64,000 nt of DNA from Alkalicoccobacillus murimartini (GCF_030813245.1 NZ_JAUSUA010000006.1:185982-249981); one strand, 5' to 3'; numbered from the stretch's first letter, positions 15,366-25,493 are shown. Notes: generated by a model from the sequence alone, not told the origin. Made by a program: numbers and translations.

Positions 15366-16683
15366 ATGATCTTTAGCATGATTGGACTCATTGGCGGATT
15401 AACTCTTTTGATTGTGTTAACGATGCGCGGTATGAATTTGTTAATTGCTGCGCCACTCTCGACTCTGTTCCTCGCTGTTTTCAGTGGCATCCCCTTGTTT
15501 CCTCAATTAGTGGGTGATGGGGATCCGAACATGCTTGGTAACTATATGCAAGGTTTCTCTGGATTTGTTGCCAACTGGTTTATCATGTTTTTACTTGGCT
15601 CCATCTTTGGAAAAGTGATGGGAGATGCTCGTGCTGCTGATAGCGTATCTAAATTTGTTGTAGATAAGCTCGGAACAAAGTATGCCATTATGGCAGTTGT
15701 TGCGGCATGTGCCATCTTAACCTATGGCGGAGTCAGTTTGTTTATTGTTGGATTCTCCGTTTTTCCTTTAGCTCTTAGCCTATTTAAACAAGCTAATCTA
15801 CCAAGACGTTTTATTCCAGCAACTCTGGCTTTTGGTTCCGTAACATTTACGATGACTTCGGCAGGTTCGCCAGAGATACAAAACTGGATTCCTATTGAAT
15901 TTTTAGGTACTACAGCATATGCCGCATGGCAGGTCAGTGCGATTGTAGCACTATTCATGATTGTATTTGGTTACTGGTGGTTAAAGAAGATCATCTATCG
16001 AGCTGTTGCGAAAGGTGAAAGCTTTGATGTAAGAGAAGGAGATCCAGTTGTGGAGGAAAGGGAGTTACCAAACCCATTGTTAGCTGCTATTCCACTATTA
16101 GTTGTGCTAGTCATTTCATTTATCTTTCATGATTCACTTGGAACATCGGCCCTTATTATCGCTTTAACTAGTGGGATCGTTGCGGCTTGGGCGCTTAATC
16201 GGAAGTATCTTGATAACGTCTGGGAGTCGGCTTCGGGGGGGGACAATGGGTGCGCTGCTAGCCATTACGAATACAGCTGCTGTTGTTGGATTCGGAGCAG
16301 TTGCTCAGCAAACAACGGCCTTTATGGCAGCGGTTGATGTCGTGACTCATTTTCCTGGGAGTCCATTAGTTGGAGCCGCTGTAGCAGTTGGTGTCATAGC
16401 TGGATTAACGGGTTCATCATCAGGTGGACAGCAAATTGCTCTGCCACTAATTGCACCTCACTACTTAGATGCAGGAGTGGATCCTGATTCACTTCACCGA
16501 GTCGTAGCCATCTCCTCTGGGGCATTGGATACATTGCCTCACGGTGGGTATGTGGTTACAACCATTCGAGCAATATGCGGGGAAACTCATAAAGCAGCTT
16601 ATGCTTCATTTAGTGCTGTAACCGTTGTTGTACCGCTTCTTGGAGTTGTACTAGCAATCATTCTATTTTCGTTAGGGATGTAG
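15366..16683 (+). pseudogene. GntP family permease, frameshifted in a G8 run
   Basis: ATG 15366 opens a hydrophobic protein with GntP-family features (GMNLLIAAPLSTLFLAVFSG, FMLGSIFGKVMGDARAADS-like segment, TYGGVSLFIVGFS). After ESASGG the frame is lost in eight consecutive G (16235-16242) and runs into a junk tail ending at 16337. Removing one G joins it to the other frame, SGGTMGALLAITNTAAVVGFG, which continues with GSSSGGQQIALPL and SSGALDTLPHGGYVVTT to TAG at 16681-16683. The repaired protein would have 438 residues, the normal GntP length. By context it imports 3-hydroxybutyrate (B. subtilis YxjC group). The lesion may be real, phase-variable or a homopolymer read error. Confidence 0.88.
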
Positions 16684-16715
16684 TTCTCCTATTAAATTAG
16701 AAAGGGGGAAGCGTT

Positions 16716-18038
16716 ATGTTTGTTCCCGTCATTCGTTTTTTTGATCGAATGGTTCAACGCTATCTGCCTGATGCTTTTATCTTTGCTTTAATCTTAACAG
16801 TACTGGTGTTTTTACTTGGAGTTGGGATGACAGACAGTTCACCTGTTGATATGGTCACTCATTGGGGAGATGGCTTCTGGGATCTCCTAGCATTTACGAT
16901 GCAGATGTCTCTTATTGTTATTACAGGTTACATGTTAGCAAGTGCACCAGCTGTCACCCTATTGTTAAGACGACTCTCGATGTTTGCTCACACTCCTGTG
17001 CAGGCCATTGTTCTTGTGACCATCGTGGCACTGACTGCTTGTCTGATTAATTACGGGTTTGGATTGGTCATTGGAGCTTTGTTTGCCAAACATGTTGCAC
17101 GACAGGTGCCAACGGTTGATTACCGCTTACTTATTGCTTCTGCTTACAGTGGCTTTCTTGTCTGGCATGGAGGTCTATCAGCATCGATTCCTTTAACCAT
17201 TGCTACATCTGATCACTTTTTAGTGGATAGCCTTGGCGTTATTCCAATCTCTGAAACGTTGTTCACACCCTACAATCTGTTTATCGTGGCTGTGTTATTT
17301 GTTAGCCTACCTATTCTAAATGCATTGTCTCTAAAAGCAACCAATCAAACCCAGCAAATTGATCCGGCTTTTCTTGATTTGGGCACAAAAAAGGAAGAGG
17401 CAGCAACAAGTGCACATACACCAGCTGAAAGGTTAGAAAACAGCCAGATTTTATCTTTGATCATTGGACTGACTGGACTTGGATATGTAATTTTCTACTT
17501 TAGCCAAAACGGATTAGACCTGAACATTAATATTGTGAATTTCACGTTTTTGTTCTTAGCGATTCTATTTCACCGTACACCTAAAAGACTCCTGCAATCT
17601 GTAACCGAAGCTGTGAAGAATGCAGGAGGAATCATCATTCAGTTTCCTTTTTACGCGGGAATAATGGGAATGATGGTTGCATCAGGCTTGTCGGATAAAA
17701 TTGCCCTATGGTTTGTCCAAATCTCAACTGAACAGACATTACCTTTGCTGACCTTTATCAGTGCAGGGTTAATTAATATATTTATTCCGTCTGGCGGAGG
17801 ACAGTGGGCAGTGCAAGGTCCGATTATGATTCCAGCGGCACTTGAGCTTGGAGCAGATCCAGCTAGAATTGCAATGGCTGTTGCTTGGGGAGATGCGTGG
17901 ACGAACATGATTCAACCCTTTTGGGCTCTTCCCATCTTAGCGATTGCGGGCTTAAAAGTACGCGATATTATGGGCTTTTGCGTCATTCTGTTGTTTTGGT
18001 CGTTTATCCCAATTTCAATAGGGCTATTATTCTTATAA
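16716..18038 (+). CDS. Short-chain fatty acid permease (AtoE family)
   Basis: The 440-residue, multi-span protein has the AtoE/TIGR00366 features: RYLPDAFIFALILT at the start, LTACLINYGFGLVIGALFAKHVAR, WHGGLSASIPLTIAT, FIPSGGGQWAVQGPIM and AVAWGDAWTNMIQPFWALP. It probably brings acetoacetate or short-chain fatty acids into the cell. It sits between the damaged GntP permease and the CoA-transferase genes in the sigma-54 operon, so the pathway keeps at least one intact transporter. AAAGGGGGAAG precedes ATG 16716. Confidence 0.93.
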   Translation: MFVPVIRFFDRMVQRYLPDAFIFALILTVLVFLLGVGMTDSSPVDMVTHWGDGFWDLLAFTMQMSLIVITGYMLASAPAVTLLLRRLSMFAHTPVQAIVLVTIVALTACLINYGFGLVIGALFAKHVARQVPTVDYRLLIASAYSGFLVWHGGLSASIPLTIATSDHFLVDSLGVIPISETLFTPYNLFIVAVLFVSLPILNALSLKATNQTQQIDPAFLDLGTKKEEAATSAHTPAERLENSQILSLIIGLTGLGYVIFYFSQNGLDLNINIVNFTFLFLAILFHRTPKRLLQSVTEAVKNAGGIIIQFPFYAGIMGMMVASGLSDKIALWFVQISTEQTLPLLTFISAGLINIFIPSGGGQWAVQGPIMIPAALELGADPARIAMAVAWGDAWTNMIQPFWALPILAIAGLKVRDIMGFCVILLFWSFIPISIGLLFL

Positions 18039-18060
18039 AAACAAGAGAGGATGAATTGAG

Positions 18061-18783
18061 ATGAGTGGAAAAAGAGTGGAACGTATGGAAGATATCATTG
18101 ATACGATTAAAGACGGAGATACAGTCATTGTTGGAGGCTTTGGATTATGTGGAATTCCAGAAAAAGCGATTTTAGCATTAGCTGATAAAGGGACAAAGGA
18201 TTTAACGATTGTCAGTAATAATTGCGGCGTGGATGACTGGGGGTTGGGCTTATTACTTGCTAACAAGCAAATTTCTAAAATTATGGCGTCCTATGTAGGA
18301 GAGAATAAGCTGTTTGAACAACAATATTTGAATGGAGAACTTGAAGTCGAACTAGTCCCTCAAGGAACTTTAGCAGAGCGTATTCGTGCAGGTGGGGCCG
18401 GGATACCAGGTTTCTACACACCAACTGGAGTTGGTACTGAGATTGCTAAGGGAAAAGAAACGAAAGAATTTGATGGGAAAACGTATTTACTTGAAAGAGC
18501 GATCAAAGGAGATGTTGCACTAGTTAAAGCTTGGAAATCAGACCCTTATGGGAATTTAATCTACAATAAAACAGCACGAAACTTTAATCCGCTCGCTGCG
18601 GCAGCTGGAAAAGTAACAATTGCTGAAGTTGAAGAAGTGGTTGGTATTGCAGAATTGAACCCAGATCACATCCATACACCAAGTATTTATGTTCAATACG
18701 TTTTTGAAGGCAAAAACTATGAAAAAAGAATTGAACGCAGAACGGTGAGCGAAAAACAAATCAATGCAAGGAGTGGTCAATAA
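18061..18783 (+). CDS. scoA: 3-oxoacid CoA-transferase subunit A
   Basis: The 240-residue protein carries the family I CoA-transferase alpha pattern [13 protein letters not shown] near the N-terminus, then [15 protein letters not shown] and [16 protein letters not shown]. It forms a complex with subunit B and moves CoA from succinyl-CoA to acetoacetate, giving acetoacetyl-CoA. It follows the permease by 22 bases and its TAA overlaps the ATG of subunit B (TAATG), so the subunits are made in step. A C-terminal tail ([14 protein letters not shown]) is typical of the SCOT/YxjD branch. Confidence 0.94.
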   Translation: MSGKRVERMEDIIDTIKDGDTVIVGGFGLCGIPEKAILALADKGTKDLTIVSNNCGVDDWGLGLLLANKQISKIMASYVGENKLFEQQYLNGELEVELVPQGTLAERIRAGGAGIPGFYTPTGVGTEIAKGKETKEFDGKTYLLERAIKGDVALVKAWKSDPYGNLIYNKTARNFNPLAAAAGKVTIAEVEEVVGIAELNPDHIHTPSIYVQYVFEGKNYEKRIERRTVSEKQINARSGQ

Positions 18784-19415
18784 TGTCGTCACGTCAAACG
18801 ATTGTGAAGCGAGCGGCTTTAGAAATTAAGGACGGAATGAATGTGAACCTAGGCATTGGTATGCCAACACTGATTGCAAACGAGATCCCCGATGATCAGA
18901 ATATATTCTTACAATCAGAAAATGGATTACTCGGTATTGGCCCATATCCAGTAGAAGGAGAAGAAGATGCAGACCTAATTAATGCAGGGAAAGAAACAGT
19001 AACTGCCTTATCAGGAGCTTCATTCTTCGATAATGCAGAATCTTTTGCCATGATTCGCGGAGGGCATATTGATCTCGCCATATTAGGTGGAATGGAAGTA
19101 TCCGAACAAGGAGACCTTGCAAATTGGATGATTCCAGGAAAAATGGTCAAAGGTATGGGCGGAGCGATGGATCTCGTTCAAGGGGCGAACAAAGTTGTGG
19201 TTATTATGGATCATGTCAACAAACAGGGAGAGACAAAAGTGCGGACTAACTGCAGCCTACCCTTAACTGGATTACGTGTGGTAGATCGTCTGATCACAGA
19301 CCGTGCTGTTTTTGACTTTACTGATAAAGGCATGGTGTTAGTAGAAACACTTGGTGAGTATACTGTTGAGGACATTCGTGAATGCACGGAGGCAGCATTT
19401 ATAGTAAAAGCATAG
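18783..19415 (+). CDS. scoB: 3-oxoacid CoA-transferase subunit B
   Basis: The 210-residue beta subunit has [13 protein letters not shown] and the active-site segment [12 protein letters not shown], in which Glu46 forms the CoA thioester in this family. [15 protein letters not shown] and [18 protein letters not shown] follow. It completes the activation of acetoacetate begun by the dehydrogenase. No thiolase gene follows, so cleavage to acetyl-CoA must use an enzyme encoded elsewhere. A clear terminator ends the operon. Confidence 0.94.
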   Translation: MSSRQTIVKRAALEIKDGMNVNLGIGMPTLIANEIPDDQNIFLQSENGLLGIGPYPVEGEEDADLINAGKETVTALSGASFFDNAESFAMIRGGHIDLAILGGMEVSEQGDLANWMIPGKMVKGMGGAMDLVQGANKVVVIMDHVNKQGETKVRTNCSLPLTGLRVVDRLITDRAVFDFTDKGMVLVETLGEYTVEDIRECTEAAFIVKA

Positions 19416-19425
19416 GTAGATAGAG

Positions 19426-19459
19426 AAAGCAGCCCATATTGATGGGCTGCTTTTTTTAT
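19426..19459 (+). terminator. Terminator of the 3-hydroxybutyrate operon
   Basis: The stem AAAGCAGCCCAT/ATGGGCTGCTTT with a 4-base loop is followed by a T-run. Confidence 0.92.
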
Positions 19460-19596
19460 TAAAATACTCTAACTAGCTCCACATTCTTTAATAGGATAAG
19501 ATAAAAATACAATAGCCCAGTAATATGATTCACTGCCCTTTGGCTTTTAAGTAGAGATGACTCGAGTTCAGTTAAGGTAAGGAGGAAGGATCACCA

Positions 19597-20112
19597 ATGA
19601 TAATTAGAAAAGCTGTTTTGAGTGATGCACCAGGTATTGCTAAAGTACATGTGGATAGTTGGAGAACTACATATAAAGGGATTTTTCCAGATTCGTTTTT
19701 AGATAAGCTTTCCTATGAGAGTCGAACTTCTTTATGGAAAGATAATATTGCAGCAGAGGGAGATCCTATATATATTGCTGAGACGAAAGAAGGTCAAGTC
19801 GTAGGATTTGCCTCCGGTTCAAAGCGAGAAACAAATAAAGACTCGGAGTCAGGAGATTTAACCTCTCTATATATTCTAGAGGAATATCAAAGGCACGGTA
19901 TTGGCAAAAAGTTAATGAAGGAACTAGTCACTAAGCTGAGCGAGCATGGTTGCACATCCCTTTACGTTGAAGTGATAGCTGATAATCAAGCTACACATTT
20001 CTATGAATTACTTGGTGCAAAGCTACATTTAGAAGAGCAAATGAGTGTGAAGGGCGAGGATGTTGATGTCATTATTTATAAATGGGAGTCCATCGATGAC
20101 ATTCAATTCTGA
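19597..20112 (+). CDS. GNAT family N-acetyltransferase
   Basis: The 171-residue protein opens with IIRKAVLSDAPGIAKVHVDSWRTTYKGIFPDSFL, a typical start of a large Bacillus GNAT group. LTSLYILEEYQRHGIGKKLMKEL holds the acetyl-CoA loop (Q-R-x-G-I-G), and NQATHFYELLGAKL is the C-terminal motif. The acceptor is unknown. It is a single gene with an AGGAGG site, preceded by the operon terminator. The following 260 bases before the next gene are AT-rich and show nothing I can name. Confidence 0.9.
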   Translation: MIIRKAVLSDAPGIAKVHVDSWRTTYKGIFPDSFLDKLSYESRTSLWKDNIAAEGDPIYIAETKEGQVVGFASGSKRETNKDSESGDLTSLYILEEYQRHGIGKKLMKELVTKLSEHGCTSLYVEVIADNQATHFYELLGAKLHLEEQMSVKGEDVDVIIYKWESIDDIQF

Positions 20113-20373
20113 TGTCATTAGATAGAAAATTCAAACAAGAATCTCACGTACTAATTTATCTTTTGTTCAGGTAAGTCTAAATTTTTATTAGGAAGGTCTA
20201 TGATTTGTGCGGACTATTTCTCATCTTTAGGTACATATACTAGGAAAATCATTTCTCTTTCTAACTTTTGAAAATGTAGAATAGTATGTAAATATTCTGA
20301 AAATAAAGACCTGGTACTAAAAAAAGATATAAACTACATGGTAAGTATTAGGAATCACGAGGGAGTGATTGAC

Positions 20374-23300
20374 TTGGAGCAAAAACAAAAGGAGCAGCTT
20401 AGTCGTATTGATTCTGCAATGGATGAGGTAAAGCTATTAGCTCAAGAAGATTTAATTCCATTGTCAACGTATAAAGAAGTGAAAAGAGGCTTTGATGCAA
20501 AGCTTTTTGCTATAAAAGAAGAAGAGAGGCTCGCACAATTAGAAGAAAAAGCGGACCCTCAAGAAGAATCAATCAAACTGAACAACTCAACTCCAGAAGC
20601 GATTGAGCAAGAGTCGGCGTCTGCGCCATCTCCAACTGTCCCAGAAATCGTGAAGAAGCAGCGTTCTCCTGAAGAGAATCGCCAAAGGCGATTAACCTAT
20701 ATCCTTACATCGGGTGTGGCATTGCTCTTGCTTGGGGGAGTTTTACTTGCATTAACTAACTGGTTGGTGCTTGCGGATACAACGAAAGTTTTTCTTATTA
20801 GTGGAATAGCCATTGTTTTTGCTGGAATGAGTTATCTAGCGAACAAATTGAAGATTCGCCAGACGATGTTTGCCTTTTTGATGTTGTTTGCTTTCTTTGT
20901 TCCAATTGTCTTTTTCTCTATTAGTTATTATGGAGTGTTAGGTCCTTATTTATCTATTGGTGGAGAGGGGAGCATGCTCTTTGCAGCAATTGCCTCATTA
21001 CTTTGTGCAGCGTTATATGCATTTCTGCATCGTATGGAAACCCATCTTGTTTTTCAAATTGTAACGCTAGTGGCTACAGGGGCTAGTTCTCTGTATGCAG
21101 CAGGCTATGTAACAGCAACGGTTGACATGTATATTTTGACGCTTTCTGGGCTCGTATTCGTTCAGCTTATTCTTTGGAATAAAGGCATGAATAGTCAATA
21201 TTTACAGGCGTATAGGTTGTTGCTGCCTTGGTTTGTGTTGTCCCAACTTATTCTTGTGTCTTTCATCCAATTTGCTTTCTTTGGTTGGGCACAGGGTGAC
21301 TTCTTAAATGTAACATTCATAGGTATGCTGTATTACCTAATCGCAGTAAGACACAGCGCATATAATGGATTATCCGTTCCTGGAGTATTAGGATTTAGCA
21401 TAGGATTAAATGGCTTAATCTCATCAAATCAATACATGTATTCATCGTATTATGCCCTGACGTTGCTCATCCTTCCTGCCATCCTTTTGGCTGCATATGA
21501 GATCGAAAAGAAAAATGGTCGTGACAAGATTTTGTATGTACCAATAAAAATTATTTTTCTGATAACGGTTGTTATGACTCATTTGGTTGGTCAGTTGATG
21601 TTATTGATAGATGAATCTTCATTAAATCTATACGCTCTAACTCTCATTGGTGCCACTGCCTTATTCATGAGATGTAGTTGGTTTGCAAGGAGCAGGGTGA
21701 GTCTATTCTTTGGTTATTTACTTAGTGCTTATACGATTTGGTTACTACTCACGTTCTATATGGAATCATTGATAGTTCGTTCTATTCTAATGGCTATCGT
21801 CCTTATTGCTAGTTACACTGGAATGATATTCGTACAGAAGATTAATATAAAACTCATTCGTCATCCATTAAAGCTCGCTACGTCTATTGCGCTTCTGTTA
21901 CTTGCATTGCAACTGTCTTTAAGTGAGGAATGGGGTCTTCTAACAGGTTTATTACTAGTGATTACGGTCTTAGCGTCACTATTTTCAAGATTTGAGCAGG
22001 CAAAGGTTAAGAGTTGCACAGAAATGGTTGGTGTAGGTTCCTTGTTTTTTGCAGTGATTACCTCTCACTCTGCCATCTGGTCCAACTCGCTTGTACGACC
22101 TACTATAGAGACAGCCAATCATTATCTAATTGGGGCTGTTTTAGTAAGTGCATTTTATTTTCTATACAAACGACTTCACGGAAAAAAGACAGCAGAACGT
22201 TCATTTATAGCAGGCGGTTTATTGTTCATCATCATGTTCTTTCACGTTCTCTTTGAGTATCCATTGATGGCTACTACCTATGCTTACCTGCTAACGATCT
22301 ATGCCGTTGTACTAACTATGTATTTTTTAATGGCAACGATTATTGTTTTCAAAAAAGAAGAGTTCTATTGGGGAGTCATTGTATTTAGTATTGCCGCATA
22401 CATGAGTCTCCTACATTATTCATTTGCAGAGTCATCTTTTGGTTTTTGGTCCGTCCTGTTAGCTTCTGGAGGTGTGTTTACCTGGATTGGCAGAGGAGTA
22501 AGATCAAGAACTACTTATGGTAGTTTGCTCTTCTATACAAGCGGTCAGGCTCTGCTTTTACTTGTTGGTCTTGCTTATGTAGCTATAAGTGATGTTAATG
22601 ATCTTTCCATTCATGGACTTCTTGTACCGTTCGCTTTCTTGCTTGTAGAAGTGATCTCATCGAGAAACAGAGGCTGGCGCATAGGGCAAAGTATAGTGGC
22701 GGTTCTCTACTTATTGCTTCACAATCTGATATGGTTTAATGAACTACCTATTGTCACAGGAGCAGACAGCTTACTTTTAACTGGGGCGTTAATCCTTCTG
22801 TGTATGCTGTGGAAACCACTCTCATACAATAAAAATGGAGTACTAGTAGGGTTAGGTATTCTGAACATTTATCCGATCGCCATTATGCTTGTTGAGTCAA
22901 CTAGCTACGGACTGTGGAAAGTAGGCGTGGTTCTCCTCATTTCCGTGGCAACCATATATTATATTGAAGAGAAGTGGAAGAGAGTCGATTATTCGGCCAT
23001 TCCATATGTCCTTGTTTCGATGGTGGTGCTTCTAAGCCATCTAGAGACACTCACTATTGTTATTCTATTATTGATTTTGGCATTTGCAGGGAAAGCTGCA
23101 GGGGTCCACTATATGGGCTGGTCCTTAATCCAAAATAAAAGAGTAAACAGTTATCAGATTATCAGTACGATCCTTGTTGTTTTAGCTAGTATGCAGTTAC
23201 GACTCGATACGATCATTGCAACAGAATTAGAATTGACATTGGCAACTGTACTTCTGGCCTATCTAGTTCTCTTATTCATCAAGGAGCAGAGCCGAAATGT

Positions 23301-23841
23301 CCGGTATGTGAAAGCTGTAACCTTGATCGCGGGATTTTATTATCCATATTCCCTTCTGCTCTCCCTTCTACCTATTGCAGATGAATATGTTGTTTTCCTC
23401 TATGCAGTGCCATTTATGATTCTTGTTAGTCTTTTACTACGAGTGGTAGCTAAAGAAGAGTCATGGAGACCACCAAGTGAAATGGTTGTTGTCGTTGGCA
23501 GTTTTGTTGTGATGAGCCTGTCTACGCTAGCTAATCAAACGTTATATGGTAGTTTAACCTTAAGTATATTGGCTGTTATAGCGATCTTAGCTGGTTTCTA
23601 TTTGAAGTACGCCGCATACTTCATAACTGGTGTCGTGGCTCTCTTGGTGAATACACTCTATGCCACGAGAGTGTTCTGGTTCAGTATTCCATGGTGGGTC
23701 TACCTTATGGCAGGTGGAGCAATTCTAATCGGTTTTGCTACGTATCAGGAGCTCAAAAAGCGAGAAGACGAGACGACCATACGAGAACAATGGCAACAAC
23801 TTGTACGGAAAATGAAAGGTTTTTTTAAGCAATGGAAATAA
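20374..23841 (+). CDS. Very large polytopic membrane protein of unknown function
   Basis: The 1155-residue protein begins with a charged cytoplasmic part (about residues 1-115) with a coiled-coil-like start and the acidic, Pro/Ser-rich linker EEKADPQEES to SAPSPTVPEIV. From about residue 120 (RRLTYILTSGVALLLLGGVLL) almost the whole remainder is hydrophobic, with an estimated 30 or more spans and few long loops. It ends in a basic tail (RKMKGFFKQWK). ATG 20338 lacks a ribosome site; GAGGGAGTGA (20359-20368) is well placed for TTG 20374, used here. The build recalls DUF2157/DUF2339-type proteins, but I cannot place it in a family. Confidence 0.75.
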   Translation: MEQKQKEQLSRIDSAMDEVKLLAQEDLIPLSTYKEVKRGFDAKLFAIKEEERLAQLEEKADPQEESIKLNNSTPEAIEQESASAPSPTVPEIVKKQRSPEENRQRRLTYILTSGVALLLLGGVLLALTNWLVLADTTKVFLISGIAIVFAGMSYLANKLKIRQTMFAFLMLFAFFVPIVFFSISYYGVLGPYLSIGGEGSMLFAAIASLLCAALYAFLHRMETHLVFQIVTLVATGASSLYAAGYVTATVDMYILTLSGLVFVQLILWNKGMNSQYLQAYRLLLPWFVLSQLILVSFIQFAFFGWAQGDFLNVTFIGMLYYLIAVRHSAYNGLSVPGVLGFSIGLNGLISSNQYMYSSYYALTLLILPAILLAAYEIEKKNGRDKILYVPIKIIFLITVVMTHLVGQLMLLIDESSLNLYALTLIGATALFMRCSWFARSRVSLFFGYLLSAYTIWLLLTFYMESLIVRSILMAIVLIASYTGMIFVQKINIKLIRHPLKLATSIALLLLALQLSLSEEWGLLTGLLLVITVLASLFSRFEQAKVKSCTEMVGVGSLFFAVITSHSAIWSNSLVRPTIETANHYLIGAVLVSAFYFLYKRLHGKKTAERSFIAGGLLFIIMFFHVLFEYPLMATTYAYLLTIYAVVLTMYFLMATIIVFKKEEFYWGVIVFSIAAYMSLLHYSFAESSFGFWSVLLASGGVFTWIGRGVRSRTTYGSLLFYTSGQALLLLVGLAYVAISDVNDLSIHGLLVPFAFLLVEVISSRNRGWRIGQSIVAVLYLLLHNLIWFNELPIVTGADSLLLTGALILLCMLWKPLSYNKNGVLVGLGILNIYPIAIMLVESTSYGLWKVGVVLLISVATIYYIEEKWKRVDYSAIPYVLVSMVVLLSHLETLTIVILLLILAFAGKAAGVHYMGWSLIQNKRVNSYQIISTILVVLASMQLRLDTIIATELELTLATVLLAYLVLLFIKEQSRNVRYVKAVTLIAGFYYPYSLLLSLLPIADEYVVFLYAVPFMILVSLLLRVVAKEESWRPPSEMVVVVGSFVVMSLSTLANQTLYGSLTLSILAVIAILAGFYLKYAAYFITGVVALLVNTLYATRVFWFSIPWWVYLMAGGAILIGFATYQELKKREDETTIREQWQQLVRKMKGFFKQWK

Positions 23842-23878
23842 CGATGTCGTAGTTCTTAGACACATGTTGTCTCTCGCA

Positions 23879-23918
23879 GTAAGGCCAAACATCCTAGTTG
23901 GATTCTTTGGTCTTACTA
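23879..23918 (+). other. Long hairpin without T tract between membrane gene and nudix gene
   Basis: AGTAAGGCCAAA (23879 region) pairs with TTTGGTCTTACT with one G-T wobble, and inner ATCC/GGAT arms extend the helix. No T-run follows, so it is a poor terminator. It may be an mRNA 3' end or processing element, or a leader structure of the nudix gene. Confidence 0.5.
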
Positions 23919-23974
23919 AAGAGATGGCAAGACATTCTTCAGTTCCTATATCCTAAACAGAGGGCGTGATACGT

Positions 23975-24382
23975 ATGCATGGTCCAAAACACATTATATC
24001 GGCAGCGACGGTTGTGTTAAATGAGAAGGATGAAATGCTCCTTATAAAAGGTCCAAGAAGAGGGTGGGAGATGCCAGGTGGTCAGGTGGAGGAAGGTGAA
24101 TCATTAACGGACGCAGCGATTCGAGAAACAGAAGAAGAAAGTGGAATCATCGTAGAAATAACAAGGTTCTGCGGGATCTTTCAAAATGTAGAGAAGGGCA
24201 TTTGTAATAGTTTATTTTTGGGGAAACCTATTGGAGGCGAGTGTCGAACATCAATAGAAAGCGAAGAGGTTGGTTTCTTTCCTATTGATCAAGCACTTGA
24301 TATGGTGACGTGGGGTAACTTCAGAGCTCGGATCGAGCACTGTCTCGCAAACAAAGATGAGCCTTTTCTTGTGTCATTCTAA
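23975..24382 (+). CDS. Nudix hydrolase
   Basis: The 135-residue protein has a full Nudix box, GGQVEEGESLTDAAIRETEEESGI, with the G-x5-E-x7-RE-x2-EE-x-G spacing that binds the metal. PRRGWEMPGG precedes it. It should hydrolyse a nucleoside diphosphate linked to another group, and the substrate cannot be read from sequence. GTG 23966 is in frame but overlaps the ribosome site; ATG 23975 is used. The gene follows a 130-base gap with a strong hairpin. Confidence 0.92.
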   Translation: MHGPKHIISAATVVLNEKDEMLLIKGPRRGWEMPGGQVEEGESLTDAAIRETEEESGIIVEITRFCGIFQNVEKGICNSLFLGKPIGGECRTSIESEEVGFFPIDQALDMVTWGNFRARIEHCLANKDEPFLVSF

Positions 24383-24472
24383 TCATACTCGTTCTTATAC
24401 TTTTAACGTTAGAGGGTACATTAACATAATCAAACTGGTGACTAATGAAGTTATAATAGAGGAAGTGAGAAA

Positions 24473-25000
24473 ATGAAAAAACGAATTGCGATTGATATGG
24501 ATGAGGTGATGGCTGACTTTATCCCTAAACATTTGTCTCTGTATAACCAGCAATACAATGAGAACATTACGGTTCAGGAACTGCATGGCTGTACGTTGGA
24601 ATCACTTAGACCTGATAAAGAGGACATCATAAAAGGCTACATAAAAGAACCAACTTTTTTCCGGGATCTTGAAGTCATGAAGGACTGCCAAGAGGTGATA
24701 GAAGAGCTAACGAGTTCATATGAAGTATTTATCACAACAGCAGCTATGGAATATCCAACTTCATTTACAGCAAAGTATGAATGGTTGAAGGAACATTTTC
24801 CTTTCTTAAGTGATATGAATCTTGTCTTCTGCGGAAATAAGAGCATTATCAGAGCGGATTATTTAATTGATGATAATTCTCGCCACTTTAAAACCTTTCA
24901 GGGACAAGGCGTTCTCTACACAGCGCCTCACAATATTCATGAGACTGGACAAGTCAGAGTGAACAATTGGCAAGAGGTACGGAATTATTTTCTAAAGTGA
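24473..25000 (+). CDS. 5'(3')-deoxyribonucleotidase-like HAD phosphatase
   Basis: The 175-residue protein has the HAD nucleophile motif IAIDMDEVMADF (D-x-D-x-V/M) of the NT5C family, FITTAAMEYP as the second motif (T), and LVFCGNKSIIRADYLIDDNSRHF with the Lys and the acidic DD of motif IV. These are the hallmarks of deoxy-5'-nucleotidases that dephosphorylate dNMPs. It is a single gene with a GAGGAAGTGAG site and a clean terminator. Its length is normal. Confidence 0.9.
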   Translation: MKKRIAIDMDEVMADFIPKHLSLYNQQYNENITVQELHGCTLESLRPDKEDIIKGYIKEPTFFRDLEVMKDCQEVIEELTSSYEVFITTAAMEYPTSFTAKYEWLKEHFPFLSDMNLVFCGNKSIIRADYLIDDNSRHFKTFQGQGVLYTAPHNIHETGQVRVNNWQEVRNYFLK

Positions 25001-25005
25001 TAATA

Positions 25006-25044
25006 AGAATCCACCCCGCATCAATGAGCTGGGTGGATTCTTTA
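25006..25044 (+). terminator. Rho-independent terminator after the nucleotidase gene
   Basis: The stem AGAATCCACCC/GGGTGGATTCT has a 12-base loop; the T tract is short. Confidence 0.75.
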
Positions 25045-25115
25045 ATGAAGATACTACCTACATAAATACTACTTATAGTAAGATGAAAGAAAACAATAAC
25101 GAGGAGTTGGTTCAT

Positions 25116-25493
25116 ATGAAAGTGAAATTAGATATGGTTGGTATCGTCGTAAAAGATATGAAAGCTTCATTAGATTTTTATCGTTCACTCGGATTTAGTA
25201 TCCCTGAAAGCTCAAACAATGAACCACATGCTGAGATAAATCAAGATGGATTCAGATTAGGTTTTGACACAGTAGATATCGCTAAATCAGTGTATGGATC
25301 ATGGGATGAACCGACTGGACATCGAATTGAATTAGCTTTTCTATGCGAAAGCAATGAGGAACTAAATAAGCTGTACAATCAAATAATTGAGAAGGGTTAT
25401 GAAAGTCATAAGGAGCCATGGGATGCTTTCTGGGGTCAGCGTTATGCGATTGTGAAGGATCCTGATGGAAACTTGATCAGCTTATTTGTCTGA
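25116..25493 (+). CDS. VOC (glyoxalase/dioxygenase) superfamily protein
   Basis: The 125-residue protein starts MKVKLDMVGIVVKDMKASLDFYRSLGF, the first beta-alpha-beta-beta-beta unit of the vicinal-oxygen-chelate fold. It ends with YAIVKDPDGNLISLFV, the second metal-ligand strand. The first strand has Asp/Val where many VOC enzymes have His, so metal binding is uncertain. ATG 25083 is in frame but has no ribosome site; GAGGAG before 25116 decides the start. Substrate unknown. Confidence 0.88.
   Translation: MKVKLDMVGIVVKDMKASLDFYRSLGFSIPESSNNEPHAEINQDGFRLGFDTVDIAKSVYGSWDEPTGHRIELAFLCESNEELNKLYNQIIEKGYESHKEPWDAFWGQRYAIVKDPDGNLISLFV

Noticed and set aside
23879..23918. Rho-independent terminator of the large membrane protein gene
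   Set aside because: The stem is strong but no T-run follows, so it is listed as a hairpin of unknown role.
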